47,986 nt of DNA from Faecalicatena fissicatena (GTDB lineage: Bacteria > Bacillota > Clostridia > Lachnospirales > Lachnospiraceae). The number at the start of each line of letters is the position of its first letter. Position 1 is the stretch's first letter. The stretch covers positions 1 to 47,986 of the forward strand of contig LDAQ01000036.1 in NCBI GenBank assembly GCA_001028025.1. Reading direction: 5' to 3'. A program made the translations under genes and the position numbers. Positions 33,033 through 42,800 of the stretch are shown one piece after another. Under the pieces are notes generated by a model that made no database searches, was not told where the DNA came from, and saw only the letters and a list, made by a program, of their open reading frames with translations.

Positions 33033-34295
33033 ATGACTTCTTTAAGAGCGATGCAAAATAGTGCTGTAGACAAGGGGCAGCTGCAGATTAATGTTACTTC
33101 AGAGATTACGGCAGTTCCTGTTACAGGGGCAACCATATCCATATCCTATACCGGAGTGCCGGACAGCACACTGGAGCAGGTAAGCACAGATTCATCCGGT
33201 CAGACGGATGTACTGGAACTGGATGCGCCGCCTCTGGAGTACAGCCTGAATCCAACCATTGAGTACCAGCCCTATTCAGAATACACACTGGAGATCAGTG
33301 CGCCAGGATTTGAGCCCATGAGTATTGCTGGAACTGAGATACTGCCCGATGTAAGAGCGATTCAAAATGTAGCACTCCGTCCGAGAGTGACTGGTGAGCT
33401 CGAGCAGGTATATGTAATACCGGCACATACATTGTACTACGAATATCCGCCCAAGATAGCGGAGGAAGAGATAAAGCCGCTGAATGAGACTGGTGAAATC
33501 GTACTGAGCAGGGTGGTTGTGCCTGAATTTATCGTGGTCCATGATGGTTCACCGCGGGACACTACTGCACAGAATTATTATGTGAAGTACAAAGATTACA
33601 TCAAAAATGTGGCTTCCAGCGAAATCTATGCCACATGGCCTGCGGATACGATCCGGGCAAACGTCCTGGCAATCATGTCCTTTACCCTGAATCGTGTATA
33701 CACAGAGTGGTACCGCAATAAGGGCTACGATTTCACAATCACATCCTCCACAGCATTTGACCACAAATGGATTCCGGAAAGAAATTTTTATGACACCATA
33801 TCGGTGATCGTAGATGAGTTGTTTGCGGATTATCTGTCCAGGCCAAATGTAAGGCAGCCGATTCTGACACAATACTGTGACGGACGCAGGGTAACCTGTC
33901 CAAACTGGATGACACAGTGGGGTTCTAAATCACTCGGGGATCAGGGCTACACGCCGATCGAGATCCTGCGCTATTATTACGGCGATGACATGTATATCAA
34001 CACCGCCCAGGAAATATCCGGTGTTCCGTCTTCCTGGCCCGGCTACATCCTGGATATTGGCGCCAGCGGAGACAAGGTCAGACAAATACAGGAACAGATC
34101 AACGTCATAGCCGGAGCATACCCTGCAATCCCCAAGATAGCCGCGGACGGAATATACGGCCCGGCTACGGCAGCCTCCGTAGAAAAATTCCAGTCCGTAT
34201 TCGGTCTGCCGCAGACTGGGACCGTGGACTATAAAACATGGTATAAAATATCTGAAATCTACGTAGGAGTATCCCGAATCGCGGAATTGGGTTGA
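33033..34295 (+). CDS. SpoIID-like protein with C-terminal peptidoglycan-binding domain
   Basis: The 420-residue protein has an N-terminal part rich in beta-strand motifs typical of carboxypeptidase-regulatory/Ig-like folds (about 20-125, with PVTGATISISYTG and SGQTDVLELDAPP). A middle region resembles SpoIID/LytB amidase-enhancer proteins (NYYVKYKDYIKNVASSEIYATWP and the following NVLAIMSFTLNRV). A PG_binding_1 domain follows (about 345-410, GASGDKVRQIQEQI…DGIYGPATAASVEKFQ…GTVDYKTW). ATG 33033 has GAGGG five bases upstream. With this start there is no signal peptide, which is odd for a wall protein; an in-frame TTG at 32934 would add a hydrophobic start but has no clear site. A sporulation role is guessed. 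Confidence 0.72.
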   Translation: MTSLRAMQNSAVDKGQLQINVTSEITAVPVTGATISISYTGVPDSTLEQVSTDSSGQTDVLELDAPPLEYSLNPTIEYQPYSEYTLEISAPGFEPMSIAGTEILPDVRAIQNVALRPRVTGELEQVYVIPAHTLYYEYPPKIAEEEIKPLNETGEIVLSRVVVPEFIVVHDGSPRDTTAQNYYVKYKDYIKNVASSEIYATWPADTIRANVLAIMSFTLNRVYTEWYRNKGYDFTITSSTAFDHKWIPERNFYDTISVIVDELFADYLSRPNVRQPILTQYCDGRRVTCPNWMTQWGSKSLGDQGYTPIEILRYYYGDDMYINTAQEISGVPSSWPGYILDIGASGDKVRQIQEQINVIAGAYPAIPKIAADGIYGPATAASVEKFQSVFGLPQTGTVDYKTWYKISEIYVGVSRIAELG

Positions 34296-34445
34296 GGTAG
34301 GGGCGGTTCCGGCGGCTGGGTAATTCAGATCGGGAGGCACTAACTCATACGGTTGGGATTCCGACAATTTCCATTCGCCGTCCGCATACCCAGCCCAATC
34401 CGTTTCTCCCGTGTTCCGCCTCTTCCTGTGAACCATGCTTTCCAT
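34296..34445. other. Gene-free stretch before element D
   Basis: No gene is visible. GGCTGGGT (34314-34321) and ACCCAGCC (34388-34395) form an 8-bp inverted repeat. The word CGGTTGGGA (34350-34358) also occurs near element E (43438-43446) and, inverted, near C (18488-18496). This may be worn remains of an element flank. Confidence 0.4.
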
Positions 34446-34765
34446 CCGTCCGGGTGCGCTCAGCTAAGTGAAACAGGGGGCGGGAATCCTCCGGGGTGGG
34501 GTGTGGTGTTTCTGGACACGTAGAGAGCGCGCTAGAAGCCGTTACAGAAAAAAAGAGGCAGCTGATGGATAGGATTTGATGTCTCACATCAAATCCTAAA
34601 GCCGTCTGCGGTGTGAAATTCATCAGAATTTCACGCCAAATACGGCTGTTCCATCAGCTGCCTCTTTTTTTCTGTTACGGATTCTAAGCAAACGGAAAGT
34701 GTCCAGAAACACCACACCCCGCCCCGGAGGATTCCCGTCCCCTGTTTCACTTAGCGACCCCCTAG
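34446..34765 (+). repeat. Nested-hairpin element D
   Basis: The outer stem pairs 34463-34519 with 34699-34755 (57 bp, two G-T). The internal loop is GTAGAGAGCGCGCT (34520-34533) opposite AAGCAAACGGAAA (34686-34698). The inner stem pairs 34534-34569 with 34650-34685 (36 bp, one T-T and one G-A mismatch). The 80-nt apex has a simple hairpin (TAGGATTTGATG/CATCAAATCCTA) and a compound one (AGCCGT/ACGGCT enclosing GTGTGAAATTC/GAATTTCACGC). The left flank is CCGTCCGGGTGCGCTCA, and the right end lies one base from the stop codon of the 46-residue gene on the minus strand. Confidence 0.92.
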
Positions 34766-34766
34766 C

Positions 34767-34907
34767 CTACTCCCCTTCTCGCCCCGGAACCTCATCGGGT
34801 ATGATATTTTCCAGGCTTGATTTCCCCGGCAGATCGATTTCGGGTATATTATCGTCATCGTATACATTTGCCTCTGTTGTCTTTGAGGGCATTTTGATCT
34901 CTCTCAT
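34767..34907 (-). CDS. Small acidic hypothetical protein (46 residues)
   Basis: I do not recognise the family. ATG 34907 follows AAGGAGGTTGTAAA, an excellent ribosome binding site, which is the main evidence that it is real. The product has a short basic start (MREIKMPSKT) followed by an acidic, Pro-rich, probably disordered tail (YDDDNIPEIDLPG… IIPDEVPGREGE). There is no membrane segment or Cys. The gene for a small Cys-rich protein lies 68 bp upstream on the same strand. Its stop codon is next to element D. Confidence 0.6.
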   Translation of the reverse strand: MREIKMPSKTTEANVYDDDNIPEIDLPGKSSLENIIPDEVPGREGE

Positions 34908-34975
34908 TTTACAACCTCCTTGCACTTTTTTGAATAGTGTGTGCAAAAACGATGGAATTATACACAAATACAGCT

Positions 34976-35152
34976 CTATTCTGCTAGAGAATAAAGCTGT
35001 AGGAAGTTTACGCGCTCCTCACGATTCATTCGGACAAATTCTGTGAAATCTACGTCTACAAAATACATAGCCTGTCCACAGCAGAGGGCGTGTGATTGAT
35101 TGTTAGTATAATGGTATCTTTTGCATTTTATACAATAAAATACATGCATCAT
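34976..35152 (-). CDS. Small Cys-rich (zinc-ribbon-like) hypothetical protein (58 residues)
   Basis: ATG 35152 lies 8 bases after AAAGGAG. The protein begins with the CIKCKRYHY motif (Cys8, Cys11) and has a second Cys-Cys pair (HALCCGQ, about 26-32), so a CxxC…CC metal knuckle is likely, then a helical, mostly charged C-terminus (FTEFVRMNREERVNFLQLYSLAE). No membrane segment is seen. Such small ribbons often bind zinc; function is unknown. It may share a transcript with the 46-residue gene. Confidence 0.7.
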   Translation of the reverse strand: MMHVFYCIKCKRYHYTNNQSHALCCGQAMYFVDVDFTEFVRMNREERVNFLQLYSLAE

Positions 35153-35307
35153 TTGTATCACTCCTTTTTGCTATCATACCATAAAATAAGGAATGTGGAA
35201 ATCAAAAAGTTGTTAAGGATGAGAGTTTTGTGTGATGGAGAGAAAAAACAAACCTAGATCATAATATACATTCCTTCCCTGGACAGGGGGTTTTATGAAG
35301 AACAGCC

Positions 35308-35336
35308 TTGAAGTTTGAGGGAACCTAAATTATAAT
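35308..35336 (+). promoter_or_regulatory. Promoter of the TetR gene
   Basis: TTGAAG (35308-35313), a 17-bp spacer and TATAAT (35331-35336) lie just before the ribosome binding site. The -10 sits in a 12-bp palindrome (AAATTATAATTT), AT-rich like the operator found before fucO, so the regulator may control itself. Confidence 0.65.
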
Positions 35337-35354
35337 TTTATTGAGGTGATCAGC

Positions 35355-35912
35355 ATGGAGAACGGGGATAGGACAAAGCAGAAATTTGTGGCAGCTATGA
35401 CAGGGCTTATGAGGGTCAAGCCGCTGGACAAGATTACTGTGAAAGAGATTGTGGAGAAAAGCGGTATGACACGGCAGACATTTTACCGGTGTTTTATGGA
35501 TAAATATGATCTGGTGAACTGGCATTTTGAACGCCTGGCGGAAAAGTCTTTTCTGCAGATGGGAGTCAGCCTGACTCTGCGGGAGGGGCTTGAGAAAAAG
35601 TTTCAGTTTATTAAGAATGAACAGGTATTCTTTGCGGCGGCCTTCCAGTCTGAAGATTACAATTCCATTGTCGCTTATGATTATGAATGCATATTGCAGT
35701 TTTATACGAATATCATAGAAAAGAAGACGAAAAAACCGCTGGATGAGGATATCCGGTTTCTGCTTGAGATGTACTGCAGGGGCTCCATATATATGACCGC
35801 ACGGTGGGCCAGAAGAAACATGGATCTGTCTCCGGAAAAGATGGCAGATCTGCTCATACAGGCGCTCCCGCAGCCACTGGAGGATTTGCTGTCTGAATTG
35901 CAGCCCGAATAA
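35355..35912 (+). CDS. TetR-family transcriptional regulator (DhaS-like)
   Basis: The 185-residue protein has a TetR HTH at about residues 25-50 (ITVKEIVEKSGMTRQTFYRCFMDKYDLV) and an all-helical C-terminal domain of the DhaS type. DhaS-like proteins regulate dihydroxyacetone kinase and related genes. I chose ATG 35355, which follows GAGGTGAT, over an in-frame GTG at 35346 that overlaps this site. The alcohol dehydrogenase gene downstream, with a perfect palindrome on its promoter, is the likely target. Confidence 0.85.
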   Translation: MENGDRTKQKFVAAMTGLMRVKPLDKITVKEIVEKSGMTRQTFYRCFMDKYDLVNWHFERLAEKSFLQMGVSLTLREGLEKKFQFIKNEQVFFAAAFQSEDYNSIVAYDYECILQFYTNIIEKKTKKPLDEDIRFLLEMYCRGSIYMTARWARRNMDLSPEKMADLLIQALPQPLEDLLSELQPE

Positions 35913-36008
35913 GGATGGAGAAATGATTTTCGATGTGATAAAATGAATGAGAGCTGTTCAGAATTATAAACAGTTACGATAAATGTTACATAGCCGCCAT
36001 TTTGTAAC

Positions 36009-36046
36009 TTGTCCCTGTGTGCCCAGGGTTGTTATAATTATAACAA
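36009..36046 (+). promoter_or_regulatory. fucO promoter with perfect 18-bp palindrome over the -10
   Basis: TTGTCC (36009-36014), an 18-bp spacer and TATAAT (36033-36038) form the promoter. The palindrome TTGTTATAATTATAACAA (36029-36046) covers the -10 box completely. Its size and symmetry suit a TetR-type repressor, which is encoded directly upstream. Repression by that protein is inferred. Confidence 0.7.
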
Positions 36047-36094
36047 TCAATGATGTCACAAGACAATCTACAAAATGTAAAGGAGAAATGAGCT

Positions 36095-37243
36095 ATGTCA
36101 AACAGATTTATTTTGAATGAAACATCTTATCACGGAGCAGGGGCAGTGAATGATATTGCAGCGGAAGTTCAGGCAAGAGGATTTCAGAAGGCATTTGTGT
36201 GTTCTGATCCTGATCTGGTTAAGTTCGGGGTTACACAGAAGGTACTGGATGTGCTGGAGAAAAATGGATTGGCATACGAATTATATTCAGATATTAAGCC
36301 AAATCCGACGATTCAGAATGTGCAGACGGGCGTAGCCAGCTTCCGGGCATCGGGCGCAGATTATATCATCGCGATCGGCGGCGGTTCTTCCATGGATACT
36401 GCAAAGGCTGTTGGTATTATTATTACCAATCCAGAATTCGAAGACGTCAGGAGCCTGGAGGGGACGGCACCCACGAAAAACAAATGTGTGCCGATAATTG
36501 CAGTTCCTACGACAGCGGGTACGGCAGCGGAAGTTACGATTAACTATGTGATTACAGATGTAGAAAAGAACAGAAAGTTTGTATGTGTTGACCCCCACGA
36601 CATTCCCATCGTGGCAGTGATTGACCCGGATATGATGTCCAGTATGCCGAAAGGGCTGACCGCATCTACGGGCATGGATGCACTGACACATGCAATTGAA
36701 GGGTATATTACAGCCGGAGCATGGGAACTATCAGATATGTTCCATTTAAAATCTATTGAGATTATTGCACGCTCTCTGAGAGGCGCAGTTGACAATACGC
36801 CGGAGGGAAGAGCGGACATGGCGCTGGGACAGTACGTGGCAGGGATGGGATTCTCCAATGTAGGTCTGGGAATCGTGCATTCTATGGCACATACACTCGG
36901 TGCGCTTTATGACACACCTCATGGTGTGGCAAATGCGATTCTCCTGCCAACAGTGATGGAATATAATGCAGACGCAACAGGAGAAAAGTACAGAGAGATT
37001 GCAAAAGCCATGGGTGTGGAAGGAACCGATAATATGACACAGGAAGAGTATCGCAGGGCGGCAGTGGATGCAGTAAAGAAGCTCTCCGCAGATGTCGGAA
37101 TCCCGGCAGATCTTAAAGGTATTGCGAAAGAGGAGGACATTGAGTTTTTGTCTGAATCCGCTTATGCAGATGCCTGCAGGCCGGGCAATCCGAAGGAGAC
37201 TTCCGTAGAGGACATTGCGGCTTTGTTCAGATCTCTTCTGTAG
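36095..37243 (+). CDS. fucO: Iron-dependent alcohol dehydrogenase (lactaldehyde reductase, FucO-like)
   Basis: The 382-residue group III alcohol dehydrogenase matches FucO in length and sequence pattern. The NAD-binding GGGSSMDTAKA lies at about 95-105. Iron ligands are in GMDALTHAIEGY (Asp, His), HSMAHTLGALYDTPHG (two His). It would reduce lactaldehyde to 1,2-propanediol, or act on related small aldehydes, with NADH. Start follows AAAGGAG. Because a TetR/DhaS-like gene precedes it, control by a small carbonyl or diol is likely. Specific substrate is not proven. Confidence 0.88.
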   Translation: MSNRFILNETSYHGAGAVNDIAAEVQARGFQKAFVCSDPDLVKFGVTQKVLDVLEKNGLAYELYSDIKPNPTIQNVQTGVASFRASGADYIIAIGGGSSMDTAKAVGIIITNPEFEDVRSLEGTAPTKNKCVPIIAVPTTAGTAAEVTINYVITDVEKNRKFVCVDPHDIPIVAVIDPDMMSSMPKGLTASTGMDALTHAIEGYITAGAWELSDMFHLKSIEIIARSLRGAVDNTPEGRADMALGQYVAGMGFSNVGLGIVHSMAHTLGALYDTPHGVANAILLPTVMEYNADATGEKYREIAKAMGVEGTDNMTQEEYRRAAVDAVKKLSADVGIPADLKGIAKEEDIEFLSESAYADACRPGNPKETSVEDIAALFRSLL

Positions 37244-37344
37244 GCAGCTTTCCCGCCATACCGGTGGGTCCCTGTGCATTTTGAATAAGGGCGGCAGTAT
37301 TGTACCCGCAAAGGCATCGGGAAGCAGCAGAACGGGGAAGAAAT

Positions 37345-38571
37345 ATGGCGAGAAGAAGGAATAAAAGAAAAAAATGGCCGGTCGTGGCCGGGATCTTTAT
37401 TATAGTGTGCATTTTTTCGGGTTTGGGGGCAGCGGCTTTTAAGCGGCTCCCAGGCCTTTTTGCGTCTACAAAAGAGGTTATCGAGACAGTAAAGATCAAT
37501 GTGGAAAAGACGACAAGCGTTCCCTTCGAGGAGGTCAGAATTCCGGAGGATGATGTGGCACAGGGCTACTATTATCAGCAGCTGCCCGAGGAGGAACAGA
37601 ATCTGTATAAAGAGCTGTATCAGGGGATGACGGATTTCTCAGAAACGGTCTATATGCATTCACCAGATGTAGAGAAACTCAAGAAAGTATGTCAGTTTAT
37701 TTTCAGCGACAGGCCGGAGCTTTTCTGGTGTACGGGGGAGATGCAGGTGACCAGCTATGCGGATTACTCGGAAGTACAGCCGGTTTACACATGCACGCTG
37801 GAAGAGAAGGAACAGAAGCAGTCCCAGATCGATACCGCAGTGGCCGAATGCTTTTCGGGGATTAACGGGAACACGTCGGAGTATGATAAGATTAAGTATA
37901 TTTTTGAATATCTGGTAAATACAGTAGACTATAATATGGAGGCCCCTGATAATCAGAACATTTACAGTGCTCTGGCGGGAAAAGCATCCGTGTGTGCGGG
38001 ATACTCCCGGAGTGCACAGTATCTTCTGCAGAAGGCGGGGATCGAATGTATTTACGTAACCGGTACGATTCCGGGACAGGGTGCACATGCATGGAATATC
38101 GTCAAATGTGACGGGCAATACTATCAAATGGATGTAACCTTCGGAGACCCTGTATTCCTGGAGACAGAGAGCGGAGAAAATCTGCCGGAAAAAAGTATCA
38201 ACTACGATTATCTCTGCTGCAGCGACGCGGAGATCATGAAAAATCATACCATGGATACAACGGTCAGCTATCCGCCGTGCAGTTCCATGGATCTGAATTA
38301 TTATAAAATAAATGGCATGTATTACGAGGACTTTCAGCCGGACCAGCTGCTGAAAAACATGAACGATACAATTTACAGCAAGGCGGCATCTTTTACATGC
38401 AAGTTTGCAAATGATACACTCTATCAGCAGGCACATGACAGTGTGCTGAACGATCTGGTGCAAAGAGCGGCCCAGAATCTGCTGGAACATTATGGGCTGG
38501 AGTCAGTGCAGTACACCTATATAGAGGATGAAACGATGAACAAGATCACGATTTTCTGGAACTATCAATAA
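37345..38571 (+). CDS. Membrane-anchored transglutaminase-like protein
   Basis: The 408-residue protein begins with a very basic start (MARRRNKRKKW), then one hydrophobic helix (about 12-32), so it is anchored with its bulk outside. At about 185-265 it has a transglutaminase/protease core: the nucleophile Cys in SVCAGYSRSAQYLL, the His in GAHAWNIV and the Asp in DVTFGDP. The class contains proteases, cross-linkers and amidases; which one applies is unclear. ATG 37345 follows GGGGAAG; an in-frame TTG at 37300 is less likely. It is separated by about 100 bp from fucO. Confidence 0.85.
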   Translation: MARRRNKRKKWPVVAGIFIIVCIFSGLGAAAFKRLPGLFASTKEVIETVKINVEKTTSVPFEEVRIPEDDVAQGYYYQQLPEEEQNLYKELYQGMTDFSETVYMHSPDVEKLKKVCQFIFSDRPELFWCTGEMQVTSYADYSEVQPVYTCTLEEKEQKQSQIDTAVAECFSGINGNTSEYDKIKYIFEYLVNTVDYNMEAPDNQNIYSALAGKASVCAGYSRSAQYLLQKAGIECIYVTGTIPGQGAHAWNIVKCDGQYYQMDVTFGDPVFLETESGENLPEKSINYDYLCCSDAEIMKNHTMDTTVSYPPCSSMDLNYYKINGMYYEDFQPDQLLKNMNDTIYSKAASFTCKFANDTLYQQAHDSVLNDLVQRAAQNLLEHYGLESVQYTYIEDETMNKITIFWNYQ

Positions 38572-38612
38572 ATATTCGGTAAATTGTTACAGAATGTTGT
38601 TTAAAAATTTTG

Positions 38613-38641
38613 TTGAAATCTGTTTTCAAATGTAGTATAAT
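38613..38641 (+). promoter_or_regulatory. carAB promoter
   Basis: TTGAAA (38613-38618), a 17-bp spacer and TATAAT (38636-38641) form a strong sigma-A promoter 149 bp before the carA start codon. Confidence 0.8.
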
Positions 38642-38661
38642 CTTTACAATTTGAGAACGAG

Positions 38662-38766
38662 GGCGCTCTGGAATGAAAGACTCCAAGAGTGCCTTTGTCA
38701 TGCAAAGCCAAAGACCCCGCAGCAGGCTGCCGGGCATCAAATCTGCAGTGCAGTAAGCTGCGGGGT
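38662..38766 (+). promoter_or_regulatory. Structured carA leader with two hairpins
   Basis: The first hairpin pairs GGCGCTCTGGA (38662-38672) with TCCAAGAGTGCC (38682-38693), one bulge and one G-T, and is followed by TTTGT. It looks like a weak terminator and so a possible attenuator. The second pairs ACCCCGCAGC (38714-38723) with GCTGCGGGGT (38757-38766), 10 bp, ending close to the carA ribosome binding site. I do not see a clear PyrR-binding loop or a known riboswitch. Confidence 0.5.
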
Positions 38767-38790
38767 ACAATGAAGGGAATAGGTGAACAG

Positions 38791-39861
38791 ATGAAAGCGT
38801 TTCTGATATTGGAAGACGGAACCGTGTTTACAGGGAAAAGCATTGGTTCGAAAAGAGAGATGATAAGTGAAATCGTATTTAATACCTCCATGACAGGGTA
38901 TTTGGAAGTATTGACTGACCCTTCTTATGCGGGACAGGCCGTTGTTATGACATACCCGTTGATTGGGAATTACGGAATAACACCTGACATGGAGTCAAAG
39001 AAAGCATGGCCGGATGGATACATCGTGAGGGAACTGTCCAGACTGCCAAGCAATTTCAGGTGTGAAGGAACAATACAGGATTTCCTGGAAAAGCAGGATA
39101 TCCCGGGGATCGCCGATGTGGATACCCGTGCCCTTACTAAAATATTAAGGGAAAAAGGCACCATGAATGGTATGATCACCACGGATGAGAATTACAATCT
39201 GGAAGAGATTCTTCCAAAACTGAAGGCCTACAGAGTGGGGGATGTTGTTTCCAAAGTGACATGCAGCGAGAAGTATGTACTGGAAGGAAGCGGAAAAAAA
39301 GTGGCACTCCTCGATCTGGGCGCGAAAAATAATATTGCCAGCTCTTTAAACAAACGTGGTTGCGAAGTGACTGTTTATCCGGCCCACACAACTGCAGACG
39401 AAATCATTTCAGCAAATCCTGACGGAATCATGCTTTCTAACGGCCCTGGTGACCCTGCAGACTGCACTTCTATTATCGAAGAAATCAAAAAATTATACCA
39501 AACTGACATACCTGTTTTTGCTATTTGTCTGGGACATCAACTGATGGCTCTTGCTACTGGTGCGACCACGCATAAGCTGAAGTACGGGCACCGCGGCGGC
39601 AATCATCCGGTCAAGGACCTGAAGACGGGAAAAGTGTACATTTCTTCACAGAATCACGGCTACGTAGTGGATGATGAAAGTGTAAATCAGGAGATTGCAG
39701 TACCTGCATTTGTTAATGTCAATGATGAGACGAACGAAGGCCTGGAGTACAGGGGGAAAAACATCTTTACCGTGCAGTTCCATCCGGAAGCATGTCCGGG
39801 ACCGCAGGATTCAGGTTACCTGTTTGACAGATTTATGGAAATGATGGGAGGAGCGAAATAA
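38791..39861 (+). CDS. carA: Carbamoyl-phosphate synthase small subunit
   Basis: The 356-residue subunit releases ammonia from glutamine for the large subunit. The N-terminal domain begins MKAFLILEDGTVFTG, and the class I glutamine amidotransferase domain holds the nucleophile Cys in FAICLGHQLMA (about 240) and His/Glu in VQFHPEACPGP (about 330). ATG 38791 gives the family N-terminus and follows AGGTGA. It overlaps carB by one base. Confidence 0.95.
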   Translation: MKAFLILEDGTVFTGKSIGSKREMISEIVFNTSMTGYLEVLTDPSYAGQAVVMTYPLIGNYGITPDMESKKAWPDGYIVRELSRLPSNFRCEGTIQDFLEKQDIPGIADVDTRALTKILREKGTMNGMITTDENYNLEEILPKLKAYRVGDVVSKVTCSEKYVLEGSGKKVALLDLGAKNNIASSLNKRGCEVTVYPAHTTADEIISANPDGIMLSNGPGDPADCTSIIEEIKKLYQTDIPVFAICLGHQLMALATGATTHKLKYGHRGGNHPVKDLKTGKVYISSQNHGYVVDDESVNQEIAVPAFVNVNDETNEGLEYRGKNIFTVQFHPEACPGPQDSGYLFDRFMEMMGGAK

Positions 39862-42800
39862 TGCCAAAGGATAACAGTATTAAAAAAGTATTGGTCATCG
39901 GTTCCGGCCCAATCATCATCGGGCAGGCGGCAGAGTTTGATTATGCGGGGACACAGGCGTGCCGTTCCCTGAAAGAAGAAGGGATTGAGGTTGTGCTTCT
40001 GAACTCCAACCCTGCAACGATCATGACCGACAAAGATATTGCCGATAAAGTATATATTGAACCTCTGACTGTAGAAGTTGTGGAACAGCTGATCCGAAAG
40101 GAACAGCCTGACAGTGTGCTCCCAACCCTGGGTGGACAGGCCGGCCTGAACCTGGCGATGGAGCTGGAGGAGGCAGGATTCTTAAAGAACAATGATGTGC
40201 GCCTGATCGGAACCACTTCCGAGACAATCCGCAAGGCCGAGGACCGCCTGGAATTCAAGGCTACGATGGAAAAGATCGGCGAGCCGGTGGCCGCTTCTCT
40301 TGTTGTGGAAAATGTGGCAGACGGCCTTTCATTTGCTAATGAAATAGGCTATCCGGTTGTACTGCGTCCCGCATACACACTGGGAGGAAGCGGCGGCGGT
40401 ATCGCCCAGAATTCCGAACAGCTGGTTGAAATCCTGGAAAATGGCCTGCGCCTTTCCCGTGTGGGACAGGTTCTGGTAGAGCGCTGCATCGCAGGCTGGA
40501 AGGAAATCGAGTATGAAGTGATGCGCGATTCCAACGGGAACTGTATTACAGTCTGCAACATGGAAAATATTGACCCTGTTGGAGTGCATACAGGCGACAG
40601 CATTGTTGTTGCCCCGTCACAGACACTGGGAGATAAAGAGTATCAGATGCTGCGAACATCCGCCCTGAATATCATCAGCGAACTGAATATCACGGGAGGA
40701 TGTAATGTACAGTATGCCCTCAATCCGGTGAGCTTTGAATATTGTGTTATTGAGGTGAATCCCCGTGTCAGCCGTTCATCGGCCCTGGCATCCAAGGCGA
40801 CTGGCTATCCGATTGCGAAAGTTGCGGCGAAGATCGCATTGGGATATACGCTGGATGAGATTAAAAACGCCATTACCGGAAAGACCTATGCGAGTTTCGA
40901 GCCAATGCTGGATTACTGCGTCGTAAAGATTCCAAGGCTTCCGTTCGATAAATTCATCAGCGCCAAGAGAACACTGACGACGCAGATGAAGGCGACCGGT
41001 GAAGTCATGAGTATCTGCGACAACTTCGAGGGTGCCCTGATGAAAGCAATCCGCTCCCTGGAGCAGCATGTAGACAGTCTGATGTCCTATGACTTCACAG
41101 AGCTTTCAGACGAGGAGCTGACAGAGAAGCTTGCCCTTGTGGATGACATGCGTATCTGGAGGATTGCAGAGGCGATCCGCAGAAACATGACTTATGACCA
41201 TATTCATGAGATTACGAAGATCGATCACTGGTTTATCGATAAACTGGCTATCCTTGTAGAGATGGAGCAGGCGCTGAAGACAGAGGAACTCACACCGGAA
41301 CTTCTGAAGGAAGCGAAGAGAATCGAATTCCCGGATAATGTGATCGCAGCCCTGACCGGCAAAAGCGAAGAGGAAATCCACGACATGCGCCATGCAAACG
41401 GCATTGTTGCGGCTTATAAGATGGTAGATACCTGTGCGGCAGAATTTGCTGCTGCGACTCCGTATTACTATTCTGTATATGGAAGAGAAAATGAAGTGGA
41501 AGAGACGCATGGCCGCAAGAAAGTACTTGTACTTGGTTCCGGCCCGATCCGTATCGGCCAGGGAATTGAATTCGACTTCTGTTCCGTACACTGTACATGG
41601 GCTTTCTCAAAAGAAGGCTATGAGACAATCATTGTAAACAACAATCCAGAGACAGTCAGCACAGACTTTGATATTGCAGACAAGCTGTATTTTGAGCCGC
41701 TGACCCCGGAGGACGTAAAGAGCATTGTGGATCTGGAAAGACCGGATGGAGCCGTGGTACAGTTCGGCGGCCAGACGGCCATCAAACTGACGGAAAGCCT
41801 GATGAAGATGGGCGTGCCGATCCTGGGAACATCCGCCGAGAATGTAGACAAGGCGGAGGACCGTGAGCTGTTCGATGAGATCCTGGAAGAGTGTCAGATC
41901 CCGCGTCCGACAGGCGGAACTGTATTTACTGCAGAAGAGGCAAAAGAAGTGGCAAACAGACTTGGCTATCCGGTTCTCGTCAGACCTTCCTACGTACTGG
42001 GCGGGCAGGGAATGCAGATTGCCATCAATGATCACGATATCGATGAATTTATCGGTATCATCAACAGAATTGCACAGGATCACCCGATCCTTGTGGATAA
42101 ATATCTTCAGGGCAAAGAGATCGAGGTAGACGCTGTGTGCGACGGAGAAGACATACTGATTCCCGGAATCATGGAGCATATAGAGCGCGCAGGAATCCAC
42201 TCCGGAGACAGTATTTCTGTATATCCGTCCCAGAGCCTGAGCCAAGCGGCAAAAGACAAGATTGCCGAGTATACAAGAAGACTCGCAAAATCCCTCCATG
42301 TCATCGGGCTGATTAACATCCAGTTCATCGTATGCGGAGATGAGGATGTATATGTAATCGAAGTAAATCCGCGTTCCAGCCGTACCGTACCATATATTAG
42401 CAAGGTAACAGGAATCCCGATTGTCCCGCTGGCAACAAAAGTAATCATCGGCGGCAAGATCAGAGAACTGGGCTACACACCGGGTCTTCAGAAGGAAGCA
42501 GAGTACATTGCCATTAAAATGCCGGTATTCTCCTTTGAAAAAATCCGTGGTGCAGACATCAGCCTTGGACCAGAGATGAAGTCCACCGGAGAATGCCTGG
42601 GAATCGCAAAGACATTTGGAGAGGCACTCTACAAAGCATTCATCGGGGCAGGTATTAAGCTGCCCAAGTTTAAAAACATGATCATGACCGTCCGCGATGA
42701 AGATCATCAGGATGCAGTGGAGATCGGAAGAAGATTTGCCGCCATAGGCTATCGTATCTTCGCCACATCCGGCACCGCCAGGGCACTGAACGAGGCAGGC

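Noticed and set aside
38662..38693. PyrR-binding site in the carA leader.
   Set aside because: The hairpin lacks the recognisable PyrR loop sequence and there is no clear antiterminator alternative.
41607..42707. Long antisense frame opposite carB, and others opposite deoB, aroB and the BMC genes.
   Set aside because: They are mirror frames of well-identified genes, with no start signals and no domain I recognise.
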